Of a stretch of DNA of 10,069 bases, positions 1 through 8,326 are shown piece by piece. The stretch is taken from assembly GCF_000003605.2 (NCBI RefSeq), contig NW_003121419.1, positions 150,141-160,209 of the forward strand, in the 5' to 3' direction. Source of the stretch: Saccoglossus kowalevskii. Taxonomy: Eukaryota; Hemichordata; Enteropneusta; Harrimaniidae. The number at the start of each line of letters is the position of its first letter. Position 1 is the stretch's first letter. The notes under the pieces are model-generated. The model searched no databases, was not told the origin of the DNA, and saw nothing but the letters and a program-made list of their open reading frames with translations. The translations under genes and the position numbers were made by a program.

Positions 1-777
1 AAGGTTGTGGAAGACTGTAGTAGGCAATGGAAGGCTGTGGGGGATTGTAGTAGGCAATGGAAGGCTGTGGAAGACTAGTAGGCAATGGAAGGTTGTGGGG
101 GATTGTAGTAGGCAATGGAAGGCTGTGGAAGACTGTAGTAGGCAATGGAAAGGTTGTGGAAGACTGTAGTAGGCAATGGAAGGCTGTGGGGGATTGTAGT
201 AGGCAATGGAAGGCTGTGGGACTGTAGTAGGCAATGGAAGGCTGTGGGGGATTGTAGTAGGCAATGGAAGGTTGTGGGGGATTGTAGTAGGCAATGGAAG
301 GCTGTGGGGGATTGTAGTAGGCAATGGAAGGCTGTGGAAGACTGTAGTAGGCAATGGAAGGCTGTGGGGGATTGTAGTAGGCAATGGAAGGCTGTGGAAG
401 ACTGTAGTAGGCAATGAAAGGCTGTGGGGGATTGTAGTAGGCAATGGAAGGCTGTGGAAGACTGTAGTAGGCAATGGAAGGCTGTGGAAGACTGCAGTAG
501 GCAATGGAAGGCTGTGGAAGACTGTAGTAGGCAATGGAAGGCTGTGGGGGATTGTAGTAGGCAATGGAAGGCTGTGGAAGACTGTAGTAGGCAATGGAAG
601 GCTGTGGAAGACTGCAGTAGGCAATGGAAGGCTGTGGAAGACTGTAGTAGGCAATGGAAGGCTGTGGGGGATTGTAGTAGGCAATGGAAGGCTGTGGAAG
701 ACTGTAGTAGGCAATGGAAGGCTGTGGGGGATTGTAGTAGGCAATGGAAGGCTTTGGGGGACTTTAACTGTAAAGGT
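1..777. repeat. 30-bp minisatellite, about 26 units, truncated at the left edge
   Basis: Tandem units of 30 bp share the core GTAGTAGGCAATGGAAGG and differ mainly in a 6-base slot that reads AAGACT (type A) or GGGATT (type B). Units start at 1, 31, 61, 89, 119, 149, 180 and 210, then every 30 bp from 238 to 748. Units 3 and 8 are 28 bp, unit 6 is 31 bp, and the last (748-777) is degenerate. Other variants are GGTTGTGG for GGCTGTGG, and GCAGTAGG for GTAGTAGG in the units at 478 and 598. The block 421-540 is repeated exactly at 541-660 (order B-A-A'-A), so recent expansion took place in four-unit steps. The unit length is a multiple of three and lacks stops in several frames, so long open frames run through on both strands. 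I regard these as non-coding. No flanking transposon ends are visible on the right, and the left end is outside the window. Confidence 0.97.
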
Positions 778-1173
778 GAGGAAAGTTGTAGAATACTTGT
801 TGCAGAAAGTTTGTGGGAGGTTAAGAAAAGATATGTGGACTGTGGCAAGCTATTGTGGCATGCTAGGATGGATATTTGACAGATGAAATACAATCACTTC
901 TATATGGCAATTACATAATATAGTTATGAAGAAAATTATAGCCATGAACAAACGTTATTATCTAAACTAACGAGAAGAATTAATTACCTGTGACTGAAGT
1001 AAATTGGACTTAGTTAATGATGTAGATGTCTTTGTAGTTGCATCTGAAAATACACAAATAATCATACATATGTAAATAAAGCACATTTAATTTAACAGCA
1101 AAATCAGCATTGATATTACAGTTAAAAGTAGTTTAAACCAGCTTAAAGTAAAGAGTAACTTGAAGGAATTAAC
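778..1173. other. AT-rich spacer between the two tandem arrays
   Basis: This stretch holds no reading frame of note, no splice-flanked coding segment and no RNA gene that I can recognise. Its first bases decay gradually out of the 30-bp array. The last 30 bp, ending in GGAATTAACAAAATCAAC, run into the 28-bp array. I see nothing else supportable. Confidence 0.6.
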
Positions 1174-1610
1174 AAAATCAACAACTGCCATGGATAGAAT
1201 CAAAATCAACAACTGCCATGGATAGAATCAAAATCAACAACTGCCATTAATAGAATCAAAATCAACAACTGCCATGAATAGAATCAAAATCAACAACTGC
1301 CATGGATAGAATCAAAATCAACAACTGCCATGAATAGAATCAAAATCAACAACTGCTATGGATAGAATCAAAATCAACAACTGCCATGGATAGAATCAAA
1401 ATCAACAACTGCCATGGATAGAATCAAAATCAACAACTGCCATGGATAGAATCAAAATCAACAACTGCCATGGATAGAATCAAAATCAACAACTGCCATG
1501 GATAGAATCAAAATCAACAACTGCCATGGATAGAATCAAAATCAACAACTGCCATGAATAGAATTAAAATCAACAACTGCCATGGATAGAATCAAAATCA
1601 ATAACTGATA
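1174..1610. repeat. 28-bp minisatellite, 15 full units plus a partial one
   Basis: The unit is AAAATCAACAACTGCC followed by ATGGATAGAATC (28 bp), repeating from 1174 in strict register to 1593, with a degenerate partial unit to 1610. Variants are point changes only: CCATTAATAG in the unit at 1230, CCATGAATAG at 1258, 1314 and 1538, CTATGG at 1342, and AATT for AATC at the end of the 1538 unit. Units 8-13 (1370-1537) are identical, which marks the youngest part of the array. Because 28 is not divisible by three, the frame shifts in every unit and no protein can run through it. Most units contain CCATGG. The unit is unrelated to the 30-bp array 400 bp to the left. Confidence 0.97.
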
Positions 1611-1616
1611 GTAACT

Positions 1617-1688
1617 GAAATCTGATGAGTGGATCTTGAGATATCAATATTGACAGCTATATAAATATGTAAATTAAGTGATTATTAT
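1617..1688 (+). repeat. Relic of the AT-rich dispersed repeat family seen at the right end
   Basis: Directly after the 28-bp array the sequence reads GAAATC..ATGAGTGG......ATATCA.....GACAGCTAT and then TATGTAAATTAAGTGATTA. The same blocks occur in the same order at 9978-10060: GAAATC, ATGAGTGG, ATCA, CAGCCAT, then TATGCAAATTAGGTAATTA. Spacing differs by small indels. I infer a second, older copy of the same element; the family is not one I can name. Confidence 0.5.
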
Positions 1689-1690
1689 CG

Positions 1691-2679
1691 CACATATTTC
1701 AACATCAAACTTATCAAGTAAATGCACATAATTCAATGCTTTAATGAATACCTTCTAGTTCTTGTAAATGATTCACGTTATTTGTTTCAGTATCCACAAA
1801 GGGTGTTGGTGACAAATGGCCCAGTTCACTGTTCATACAGGGAGATTGAGACAATCGTTCCATTTCACTGTCTATACATGGCAATGGAGACAGTCGTTCC
1901 ATTTTACTGGTTACCTGAGAATTCCAAACCTATGTAAAGAGAATGTATGTTTCAACTAACATGATATACAAGGTGATGAAGGACCCAAATACTGATCAAA
2001 TGTAATAGAGCTACATCACCTTATGGCAAAGTGACATTAAATTATGTAATAACAATAATATTAGCTGCTGATTCTAATGAAGTTATTAATGATATTGAGC
2101 TAGGGCCAGTATTCATTTTTACTCTCACTTATTTCACCAATATTAAATAGGGTATAAAAACATTGATTTAATGACAACATACAATGCAATACTTAATACA
2201 CAGATTCCTGGCATGAAAAAAGCAGGGTATGAGATGAAGAATGAACAAAATGTACTGTAAATAAAAAACATATTATAGAAGTTGTACTTCTGTCACAGGA
2301 TTTATATGATAGAACTACTTTTTAAAAGTGGAACAAAAAATTTTCACTGGAGCAGCGATATTGAAATTTAATATTTATAATTTAATTTAATATTTGAGTT
2401 TGTCAGCTAAATACTAACGGATTCTACCGTAAATTCACTGGCATCTACAATTTAAGTTTTACCAAAGTCATTGACGCCTATTCAAGAGCATGATAACATT
2501 AACATATGAGCTATGGTAATTTGAACACATTGGCATCACCCATCATTTTGATTGATTAATTATCAGGTCAAAGAACACCATCCCAGGTCAACTCATAAAA
2601 TTGCGGATATCCTACAGTATCAAGCGTTTATATGCAATCGGAATCATTCGCTTACGATGAAACTAAGTTGAATTTTATT
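1691..2679. other. Intergenic or intronic AT-rich DNA, no gene recognised
   Basis: Apart from the 39-bp repeat at 1821-1911, this stretch shows no recognisable coding segment. A 71-codon open frame (1722-1937, + strand) covers the repeat but has no family resemblance that I can identify, and I do not call it a gene. A TTTGTTTCAG sequence at about 1780-1790 resembles a splice acceptor, but no convincing donor or conserved peptide follows it. Confidence 0.5.
1821..1911 (+). repeat. 39-bp degenerate tandem repeat, two full units and a partial third
   Basis: Units begin at 1821 (CCAGTTCACTG), 1860 (CCATTTCACTG) and 1899 (CCATTTTACTGG), 39 bp apart. The inner part GAGA(T)..GAGACAATCGTT in unit 1 is matched by ATGGAGACAGTCGTT in unit 2. 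Thirty-nine is a multiple of three, so in the + frame the units read as 13-residue repeats: PVHCSYREIETIV, PFHCLYMAMETVV, then PFYW. This may be a remnant of a larger minisatellite or of a repetitive coding exon. I favour the first. Confidence 0.6.
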
Positions 2680-2690
2680 TTTGCAAAACA

Positions 2691-3572
2691 ATGTTACACC
2701 TATTCAAAACATGTATAAGACCAATACTATTATATGGATCAGATGTATGGGGCTTCGAAATTCAAGAAAATAATAAATGGGACATTACACCAATTGAGAA
2801 AACCCATCTGAAATTTAGTAAAAGAATGCTTGGATTGAATAAATTTTCATCAAATCTAGCTTGTAGAGCAGAAATAGGTGAACTACCATTACTAGTAGAC
2901 ATCAAAATAAATCTTATAAAGTATTTGGCACAGATCAAAGAACTTCCAGAATGTAATTTAACAAAACAGGCATACCATGAACAGATAAACTGCAGACTCC
3001 CATGGATTATGTCAATTTACAAAGAGTTAAATAAGGAAGATAACACATTAGATATAAAGAATATCAATGACAAATTGAATGCAACAAAACAAAATATAAA
3101 GAGAATAGGAAACAATATTAAACAAAAATATATTGAATTCTGGAAGGAGACAATTATGGATAAACCTAAGTTGAGAACATATACTCAATTCAAAACAAAC
3201 TACAACTTTGAAAGTTACTTAATTTTACTGAATCTAAAACATAGAATTTCTGTCTCTAGATTCCGAACAAGTAATCACAGCCTAGCAATAGAAAAGGGTA
3301 GACATACCCAACCTAAAATTTCTTTGGAAAACAGGATTTGTAAACAATGTACTTTAGCAAACATAGAAGATGAAATGCATCTCCTCATCAAATGCCCAAA
3401 ATATCACACACTGCGAATGGATATATTCTCAAATATACAGTTTCCTGATGAAACAAAAACTGACCAACAGAAATTTACATACTTAATGAAAAATTCTAAC
3501 ACAAATGTAATCAAACTTGTTGGAGAATTTATACACAGCTCGTTCTTAATGAGAAACGAGAAAGATACTTAA
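2691..3572 (+). CDS. LINE reverse transcriptase, C-terminal part (293 codons, 5' truncated)
   Basis: In an intact element this polyprotein end follows the endonuclease and polymerase palm domains, which copy element RNA into the genome by target-primed reverse transcription. Here the catalytic palm (the YxDD region) is missing. What remains is the thumb/C-terminal portion. It starts with the hallmark LFKTCIRPILLYGSDVWG (residues 4-21), continues with GELPLLVDIK (63-72) and FRTSNHSLAIEKGR (191-204), and ends in a Cys/His cluster, C217, C220, H230 and C235 (CxxC-9-HxxxxC), typical of the C-terminus of this LINE group. The ATG at 2691 is only the first Met of the surviving frame and not a true start. 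There is no stop or frameshift over 293 codons, which suggests a fairly recent insertion. The fragment cannot mobilise itself. Assignment to LINE is firm; the exact clade (CR1, L2, Daphne or jockey) is not. Confidence 0.88.
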   Translation: MLHLFKTCIRPILLYGSDVWGFEIQENNKWDITPIEKTHLKFSKRMLGLNKFSSNLACRAEIGELPLLVDIKINLIKYLAQIKELPECNLTKQAYHEQINCRLPWIMSIYKELNKEDNTLDIKNINDKLNATKQNIKRIGNNIKQKYIEFWKETIMDKPKLRTYTQFKTNYNFESYLILLNLKHRISVSRFRTSNHSLAIEKGRHTQPKISLENRICKQCTLANIEDEMHLLIKCPKYHTLRMDIFSNIQFPDETKTDQQKFTYLMKNSNTNVIKLVGEFIHSSFLMRNEKDT

Positions 3573-3679
3573 CAAAAACACTAAAATCTATCATTTATTA
3601 TTTGCTATAGTTATTTTGTTTTTTAATATCTTACTTTTGTTGCTATAAACTGATGGAAACACTGTATTTCTAAGGATGC

Positions 3680-3685
3680 AATAAA
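3680..3685 (+). promoter_or_regulatory. AATAAA polyadenylation signal of the LINE
   Basis: AATAAA sits within TGCAATAAATTATC, 108 bp after the ORF stop and just before the (TTA)n tail. This fits the 3' terminus of the retrotransposon. It is unlikely to serve the PDZ gene, which is on the other strand. Confidence 0.6.
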
Positions 3686-3691
3686 TTATCT

Positions 3692-3709
3692 TTATTATTA
3701 TTATTATTA
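3692..3709 (+). repeat. (TTA)6 tail of the LINE
   Basis: Six perfect TTA repeats end the element. They take the place of the poly(A) tail found in L1-type elements. Confidence 0.85.
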
Positions 3710-3980
3710 TTTGCATTTCATAACAATTCAACAAATTATTTTCTGTGCGTTATTATAATCACTTCTGAGTAATAATCAACAACTGTGAAATGCAGCATGA
3801 CCGGATTGCGCTACCGTGATCATTTGCTACTAGCTGCAATGCAGTTGTGTTTGCTTTTATTTGAAACTTTGTTTAGAATATAGTTTTGTTACCAATAAAC
3901 TTAAAAAAAATAATTGTATTTGGCGTACCAGGTTCGTTAATGTGAGTTTTTTTTTTCAAGAAAGATGACACTGGGTGACA

Positions 3981-4050
3981 TTGTAATGAAATTTTAGGCA
4001 AGAAAAAATTGTAATAAAATTTTTAGCAAGAAAAAATGTATCAAATTTTA
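3981..4050 (+). repeat. 28-bp repeat, 2.5 units
   Basis: TTGTAATGAAATTTTAGGCA plus AGAAAAAA (3981-4008) is followed by TTGTAATAAAATTTTTAGCA plus AGAAAAAA (4009-4036) and a partial copy TGTATCAAATTTTA (4037-4050). It shares its length, but not its sequence, with the large array at 1174. Confidence 0.8.
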
Positions 4051-4180
4051 GATTAGTTTCTTTCGTCTTGGGTGGTCAAACTGCCAGCGTAGGTGAAAAT
4101 CAGCGCAAGTCAAAAAAAAAAATATTTGATGATCATTTTTTGAAATTTTGAACCCCAAATAAGGGCACCCACCAGTCATG

Positions 4181-4199
4181 AAATCGTCCAGGGCGATTT
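4181..4199. other. Small hairpin with an 8-bp stem
   Basis: AAATCGTC (4181-4188) pairs with GGCGATTT (4192-4199) with one G-T wobble and a 3-base loop. No T-run logic or genetic context gives it a role; it may be part of an old repeat. Confidence 0.4.
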
Positions 4200-4604
4200 T
4201 TTGGATGGGCCAATTTATAGCAGAATTCGGTACATGTGACCCAGTTATGGATATATATATCTGATATGATGTAAAAGTTCATCCACCTTGTTTGGGGGTT
4301 ACAGATACAGACATGAATTATCTATTCAATGCAATCATAATTAGACTATAAATAGAACATTATGAAAGTATTGATTATCTATGATATACTTATGATAACT
4401 GAAATAACTTCAAACTTTATTAATATTAAATTGTTTAATTGCATCATTATATACCGTTCTATCTAGGTCAACGAACTATTAACCTTACAGAACCATCATC
4501 ACTTCTATGTACACTTATAAATGAACTTGTTTATAACAAAAATAATGATGGGAATTGAGGAAAGATTTGAGACCCCACCCCAAAACCACTATTTTACCAC
4601 TCAC

Positions 4605-4737
4605 CTGTGGATTCGAGTCAGTCATAACTTTGATGTGTATTTTTCCTGGAAGTAACGCTCCATAGATTCTCTGGGCTTCATCTAATGTTACATTAACAAG
4701 GCTATGGCCATTCACACTCAATATCTGATCACCACAC
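4605..4737 (-). CDS. PDZ-domain protein, exon 3 (second half of the PDZ domain)
   Basis: PDZ domains bind C-terminal tails of membrane and signalling proteins and act as cytoplasmic scaffolds. This 133-bp exon is bounded on the minus strand by a pyrimidine-rich acceptor (TTTTTCCATTTAG, ending at 4738) and a consensus donor CAG|GTGAGT (4604-4599). Its first base completes an Arg codon begun in exon 2, then it reads CGDQILSVNGHSLVNV and TLDEAQRIYGALLPGK, followed by IHIKVM (residues 71-108 of the joined protein). These are the GDxILxVNG strand-turn, the alphaB helix and the last beta strand of a PDZ domain. The alphaB1 position, a His in class I domains, aligns with Leu88, which suggests class II-like hydrophobic ligands; this is inference. 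The exon ends in phase 0 and the protein must continue past Gln114. I cannot assign the orthologue among the many PDZ scaffolds. Confidence 0.9.
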
Positions 4738-6723
4738 CTAAATGGAAAAACAATGGATCATATGTCTTGTTCATGTATACAGCTGAGCTGACAATGAAGT
4801 GTGTTGCCCAGCATTGACTACAACATCGATGTTATCATGTCTAGTGATTTATCCAGGGTGAGTTCATAACCATGGTTATAAGTGTCTTACATTCTTCATG
4901 AATCAAATAATATCTATGTTGTTATTGATTTACAAGCAGACACACAAATAGATATTTTGTAAGGTAAGTTTGATTAAAGACAGCCAATATACATGCATAG
5001 GCAACTATAAAATAAGAACCTATAGAAATTTCAAATACGACACTAAACAAAAAAAGATGTGTTTACCCTATGCTCAGTTATTATCTCCCAACATATATGC
5101 TAATTTTACATCCTCAATCAAATACCATCACTTGCTGTTTATACCCTTTAATTCACAAATCCTGTTTTCAGCTAGAGTTTTCAGTTTTGTGTTGTTCATG
5201 TAATTTCTATCAATGTTTTCTAGTTTGGTTAGGTATATCTTTCTAGTTTAATGTCATATTTGAAATTTCTGTAGGTTCTTAATTTATTTTTGCTGGCTGA
5301 ATATTTTGTGCTTTTATTGTACCGGTAGTCAGCTATTTAAATTTTCCAGTATTGTGAAATGTTTTTTTAGATTGTTATTTATCTATCTTATCTGTGCACC
5401 TGTAAAAGTTGTAATAGTTTTTAGAATGTGAGTTTTGTTGGTGTTTGTTTGTTGTGATTCCACAACTATCAGACATAGTATTTCTCAACCGTAAACACTA
5501 ATTGCTATCACTGTTCAACATCAACATCATCACGGATGATTAGAAAGCCAGATATGACATAAATAGCTTCAGTAGTTACATGAACTTTGACCTCAAACTA
5601 TATTCTAGACGTATTTGGTTTTAGGTAATATATAATGGTGGACGATTTATAGCCTAGTTACCAACCATTCTGTACTTCAATTAAAAAATGATTTATTTTT
5701 CAATGACACAGGTTCTCAACAAATCATTTTTCTGCTCTTTATTATGATAAGAAAGTTTTTTTTCAATTACCATTAGTTTTTAAAATTAATTTGTAATGCC
5801 AAACTGAAAAAAATAATCGTGGTAATTACAACATAGAATACGATTGACCAATCGATTGATAAACATAAAATAATAGACAGTTCAAAGGTCAAAATACAGC
5901 CTGAATGCCGTGATTTGTTGAAGTAAATTACTGAATACAGACACGGGTGAAGGAACTATAGCGTTTCTAACTATTAAATAAGCATGGCATATAGCATTGT
6001 CCTTATCACCCTGGACAACCAGAAGTATGCCTGGCATTCCAGTTACATTGTTGATATGCTATTATATTGCAGCAAATTCTCATTTACTTTCCTGTTCTCT
6101 TCAATGTGAAGTTCTTTTTACAAGATTATTTAAAAAATAAATCATTTCAAAATTGACTGCTTTTGTAAAATATTTATGAAGCTAAATGTAGCTCAGAATT
6201 TTACTACTGGACTAGCTTAACTTTGCCAACATACTTCAAGGCATGTTAAAAGAAATCTGATATTACAGTGAATTCTTTTGACAATAGTGAGTCAAGTACA
6301 ACATAGAATTGTGGGATACAATATACAGATACATGGCTCTGGTAACAGGCATTACATTAGCTGAGCAATATTCTGTTACAAAACGGTCAAAAACAACACA
6401 TTGGTTCAAACCAATGTCCTTAAAAATCTATGTCAAAATATACTTTTAGAAAGACTATAAAAAACAATCTGGTTCATGAGTAATACCTAACTACTCTTCC
6501 ACTAATTGTTCTTAGTACTATAATTATCAAATGCATTACTTTTCTTTATTTCTTATTAATCTATAATTATAAAATTGTAATAATAATTGTAATTTGTGGG
6601 TTTTGACAAGACTAGCAAATTTAGTTACTCTAATTCCCATTTACTCATTTTTTTTATTGTGGTGTGAATTAATGTATAAGCCTGAGATTGAAGAATGAAG
6701 TTATTATTATAATTGTAACTTAC
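4738..6723 (-). other. Intron 2 of the PDZ gene (1986 bp, phase 2)
   Basis: The donor GTAAGT (6723-6718) and acceptor TTTAG (ending at 4738) interrupt the Arg70 codon as AG|G. The intron is AT-rich. A 77-codon + frame at 4970-5203 and a 58-codon minus frame near 5885-6065 have no recognisable domain, and I treat them as chance. No RNA gene or transposon end is evident. Confidence 0.75.
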
Positions 6724-6841
6724 CTCAAGTTTCCATCCAGCGCAGCTGGAGATTTGTCAGATAAATGTTGTATAAATATCCCTTTTTGGTTTTTTGGAAG
6801 ATCAAGGCACACCACCCCAATTCCCAGACTGACACCATGCT
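6724..6841 (-). CDS. PDZ-domain protein, exon 2 (first half of the PDZ domain)
   Basis: This 118-bp exon lies between the acceptor TTCATAATTATAG (ending at 6842, preceded by a TTGTTCTTTT tract) and the donor AG|GTAAGT (6723-6718). Joined to exon 1 its first codon becomes Glu31. It then reads HGVSLGIGVVCLDLPKNQKG (32-51), IFIQHLSDKSPAALDG (52-67) and NL. SLGI (35-38) is the carboxylate-binding loop equivalent to GLGF, and GIFIQ with SPAALDGNL is the conserved betaC strand to alphaA region. A second AG two bases inside gives a competing acceptor, but only the outer one restores the frame with exon 1. The split of a PDZ domain at the R|CGDQI junction is strongly supported, because both the phase (2) and the sequence continue perfectly into exon 3. 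Confidence 0.9.
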
Positions 6842-8326
6842 CTATAATTATGAAAAGAACAATTAATGCTATAAACATGATGTAAGGCTTGTCAGGAGTG
6901 AGCTTTGGGTGTGCCCGGTAAAAGTTTCAATAAATCAACTTCCAATTGGGTGGACGAGAAGAGGGCATGTCAGTTTGCATATGTGTTCATTTGCAACAAA
7001 AAGGCAAGGCTTACCAGTATCAGTACTGAAAAATGGTACATATATGTGTTGAATAAAGAAGTAAAAAGAAAACATAATTTTGTAATGTAATGTTAATTTT
7101 AACACATTTTCACTAGATTATATATATTCAGCACACTTGTAATTCAGTTGCAAAGGCTAATATAAGAGATTGTAAAACACCATAGTGAAGATCGAGTATA
7201 TAATTCACCTAGATTATAGACACCGCCCCCTTTCATGCACCGAAAAATACAAAATAAAACATTTGAATAAAAATATTTGACATACTGGTGATAGGGTGGC
7301 AGTTTGACAGTTGTTAATTTCCACAACTGTCACCATATAGTTTTGTCCACAGGGTAGAAGATACTTAATGTTTTCAATTGGTATTGTGAAATCCATAAGG
7401 AAAGTTAACAACTAATATCCATAGAGACTGAGTATACCTTGGGGATTTGTTGTCGCACTTCAAACACTCACTAACTCACATGGAAGGGATCTTCACACAT
7501 TTAAAGAACACAATTGGATTCTTTAGACTGAATGAAGCTACTGTTTATTTTAGCCACTTTCATGAAGGAATGAATCAGCGAAAATAAAATCTAGCGATAA
7601 TACCATTAATTAATTCCAGCTAAAATAAAGTACCGGTATTCTACATTATTCAGGTAGTTTTAAATTCTCTGTGAAATGACTTTTCAATATATATGCATAT
7701 CTACAGTATTTAAAATAAGCTGGGATTTGAATGTTTATGTAAACAGAATTGAGTAAAAAAGTTTGTAGAAAATCAGCAAAAAATATATTCAAAAAGAAAA
7801 TAATGAAATATAACATAATATTACCATCAATCAAATATATGTCTCAAAGTTTTGTAATGAACCGAAAACAAATAAAAAGAGAATAAATCTCACAAATGTA
7901 TTCTTGTCAATTGTAACTGTGTATGATAGCCATACATTGTAACACTATGAATGGAGAGATTGAGAGCAAGTACACAAGTGTCTTGTCAACTATAGTTGGA
8001 TATCAAATAACTTTGTCAATGGTGACATTGAGAGTGAGTAAACACAGAAATATATACATAGTAATAAGCACAAATAACAAACAATAATTAGCGTGAGAAA
8101 TGATTTCATGAAAATATCAAAGTCCATACATGGTGACATTATCATAGGTGTTTACACAGTTAGCATTGAAGCTCATATCACAAAATGCATACCTATACAC
8201 TGACTATACAGAAACCCCAATGCAGCCCATGAAACTTACAAATGTGTAATTTACCAATTATGAAATGTTACTATTGAGGGCAATGACCTTCATACTGATA
8301 CGAAGACTGGTGTATAAAGTTCTTAC
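6842..8326 (-). other. Intron 1 of the PDZ gene (1485 bp, phase 1)
   Basis: The donor GTAAGA (8326-8321) and acceptor TATAG (ending at 6842) split the Glu31 codon as G|AG. The intron contains a fibronectin-III-like fragment (7286-7411) that is out of phase with this gene. It also contains degenerate direct repeats around 7950-8140 (AATGG.GA.ATTGAGAG at 7950 and 8018, and TGGTGACATT at 8020 and 8131). Other open frames here (7144-7326 and 7646-7834 minus, 6905-7090 plus) show no domain. Confidence 0.7.
7286..7411 (-). pseudogene. Fibronectin type III-like fragment, possible orphan exon
   Basis: On the minus strand a 42-codon segment reads FTIPIENIKYLLPCGQNYMV (residues 8-27) then TVVEINNCQTATLSP. 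This fits the E-F-G strands of an FN3 domain, notably the LxCGxxYxVxVxxxxxxC pattern of FNDC7-like domains, which are extracellular adhesion modules. It is bracketed by an acceptor-like ATATTAG (ending at 7412) and a donor-like GTATGT (7285-7280), giving a 126-bp phase 0-0 exon. The upstream half of the domain is not visible. The phase does not suit the surrounding phase-1 intron, so it is not a simple cassette exon of the PDZ gene. It may be a decayed copy, a nested gene's exon, or chance. I am unsure. Confidence 0.35.

Larger units (their letters stand above)
2680..3715 (+). mobile_element. 5'-truncated non-LTR retrotransposon (LINE, CR1/L2/jockey-like), 3' end
   Basis: The segment carries the last part of a LINE reverse-transcriptase ORF (2691-3572), a 3' UTR of about 120 bp, an AATAAA signal at 3680-3685 and a (TTA)6 tail at 3692-3709. 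Such simple-repeat tails are usual for CR1/L2/I-type elements. The 5' end lies close to 2686, because conserved LINE sequence starts with the codons just before 2691 and an in-frame TAA sits a few codons upstream (2665-2667). This is the common dead-on-arrival structure left by incomplete reverse transcription. TTTGCA occurs at both borders (2680-2685 and 3710-3715) and could be a 6-bp target duplication, though six bases in AT-rich DNA is weak evidence. The element lies opposite in strand to the PDZ gene, downstream of its third exon. Confidence 0.85.
3716..4604. other. Non-coding DNA downstream of the third PDZ exon
   Basis: I expect this to be the next intron of the minus-strand PDZ gene, since exon 3 ends with a strong donor at 4604-4599. 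I searched by eye for a following minus-strand exon here and further left and found none that I can defend. It holds a short 28-bp repeat (3981-4050), several poly(A)/poly(T) runs, and a hairpin (4181-4199). The stretch from about 4150 to 4320 is less AT-rich than its surroundings and may be an old dispersed repeat, but nothing proves it. Confidence 0.5.

Noticed and set aside
75-893. 272-codon minus-strand open frame and the overlapping + frames
   Set aside because: They are translations of the 30-bp minisatellite; openness follows from the period and the lack of stops in the unit, and no non-repeat domain is attached.
1174-1610. CRISPR-like array
   Set aside because: Units are contiguous 28-bp repeats with no unique spacers, in clearly eukaryotic DNA.
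4970-5203. 77-codon + frame in intron 2
   Set aside because: No domain, AT-driven composition, and it lies inside a well-supported intron on the other strand.
5885-6065. Minus-strand frame of about 58 codons (containing MPGILLVVQGDKDNAI) and a 41-codon + frame starting MAYSIVLITLDN over the same stretch
   Set aside because: Both have plausible-looking composition, but there is no recognisable family, no good flanking splice sites found, and the phase with the PDZ exons is not needed.
6688-6885. 65-codon + frame
   Set aside because: It is the antisense shadow of PDZ exon 2.
5300-7640. Two TACCGGTA-type palindromes (near 5321 and 7631)
   Set aside because: Short, isolated and without shared flanking sequence; not distinguishable from chance.
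7646-7834. 62-codon minus frame rich in hydrophobic residues
   Set aside because: It looks like a membrane segment only because of T-rich composition; it lies within intron 1 with no supporting signals.
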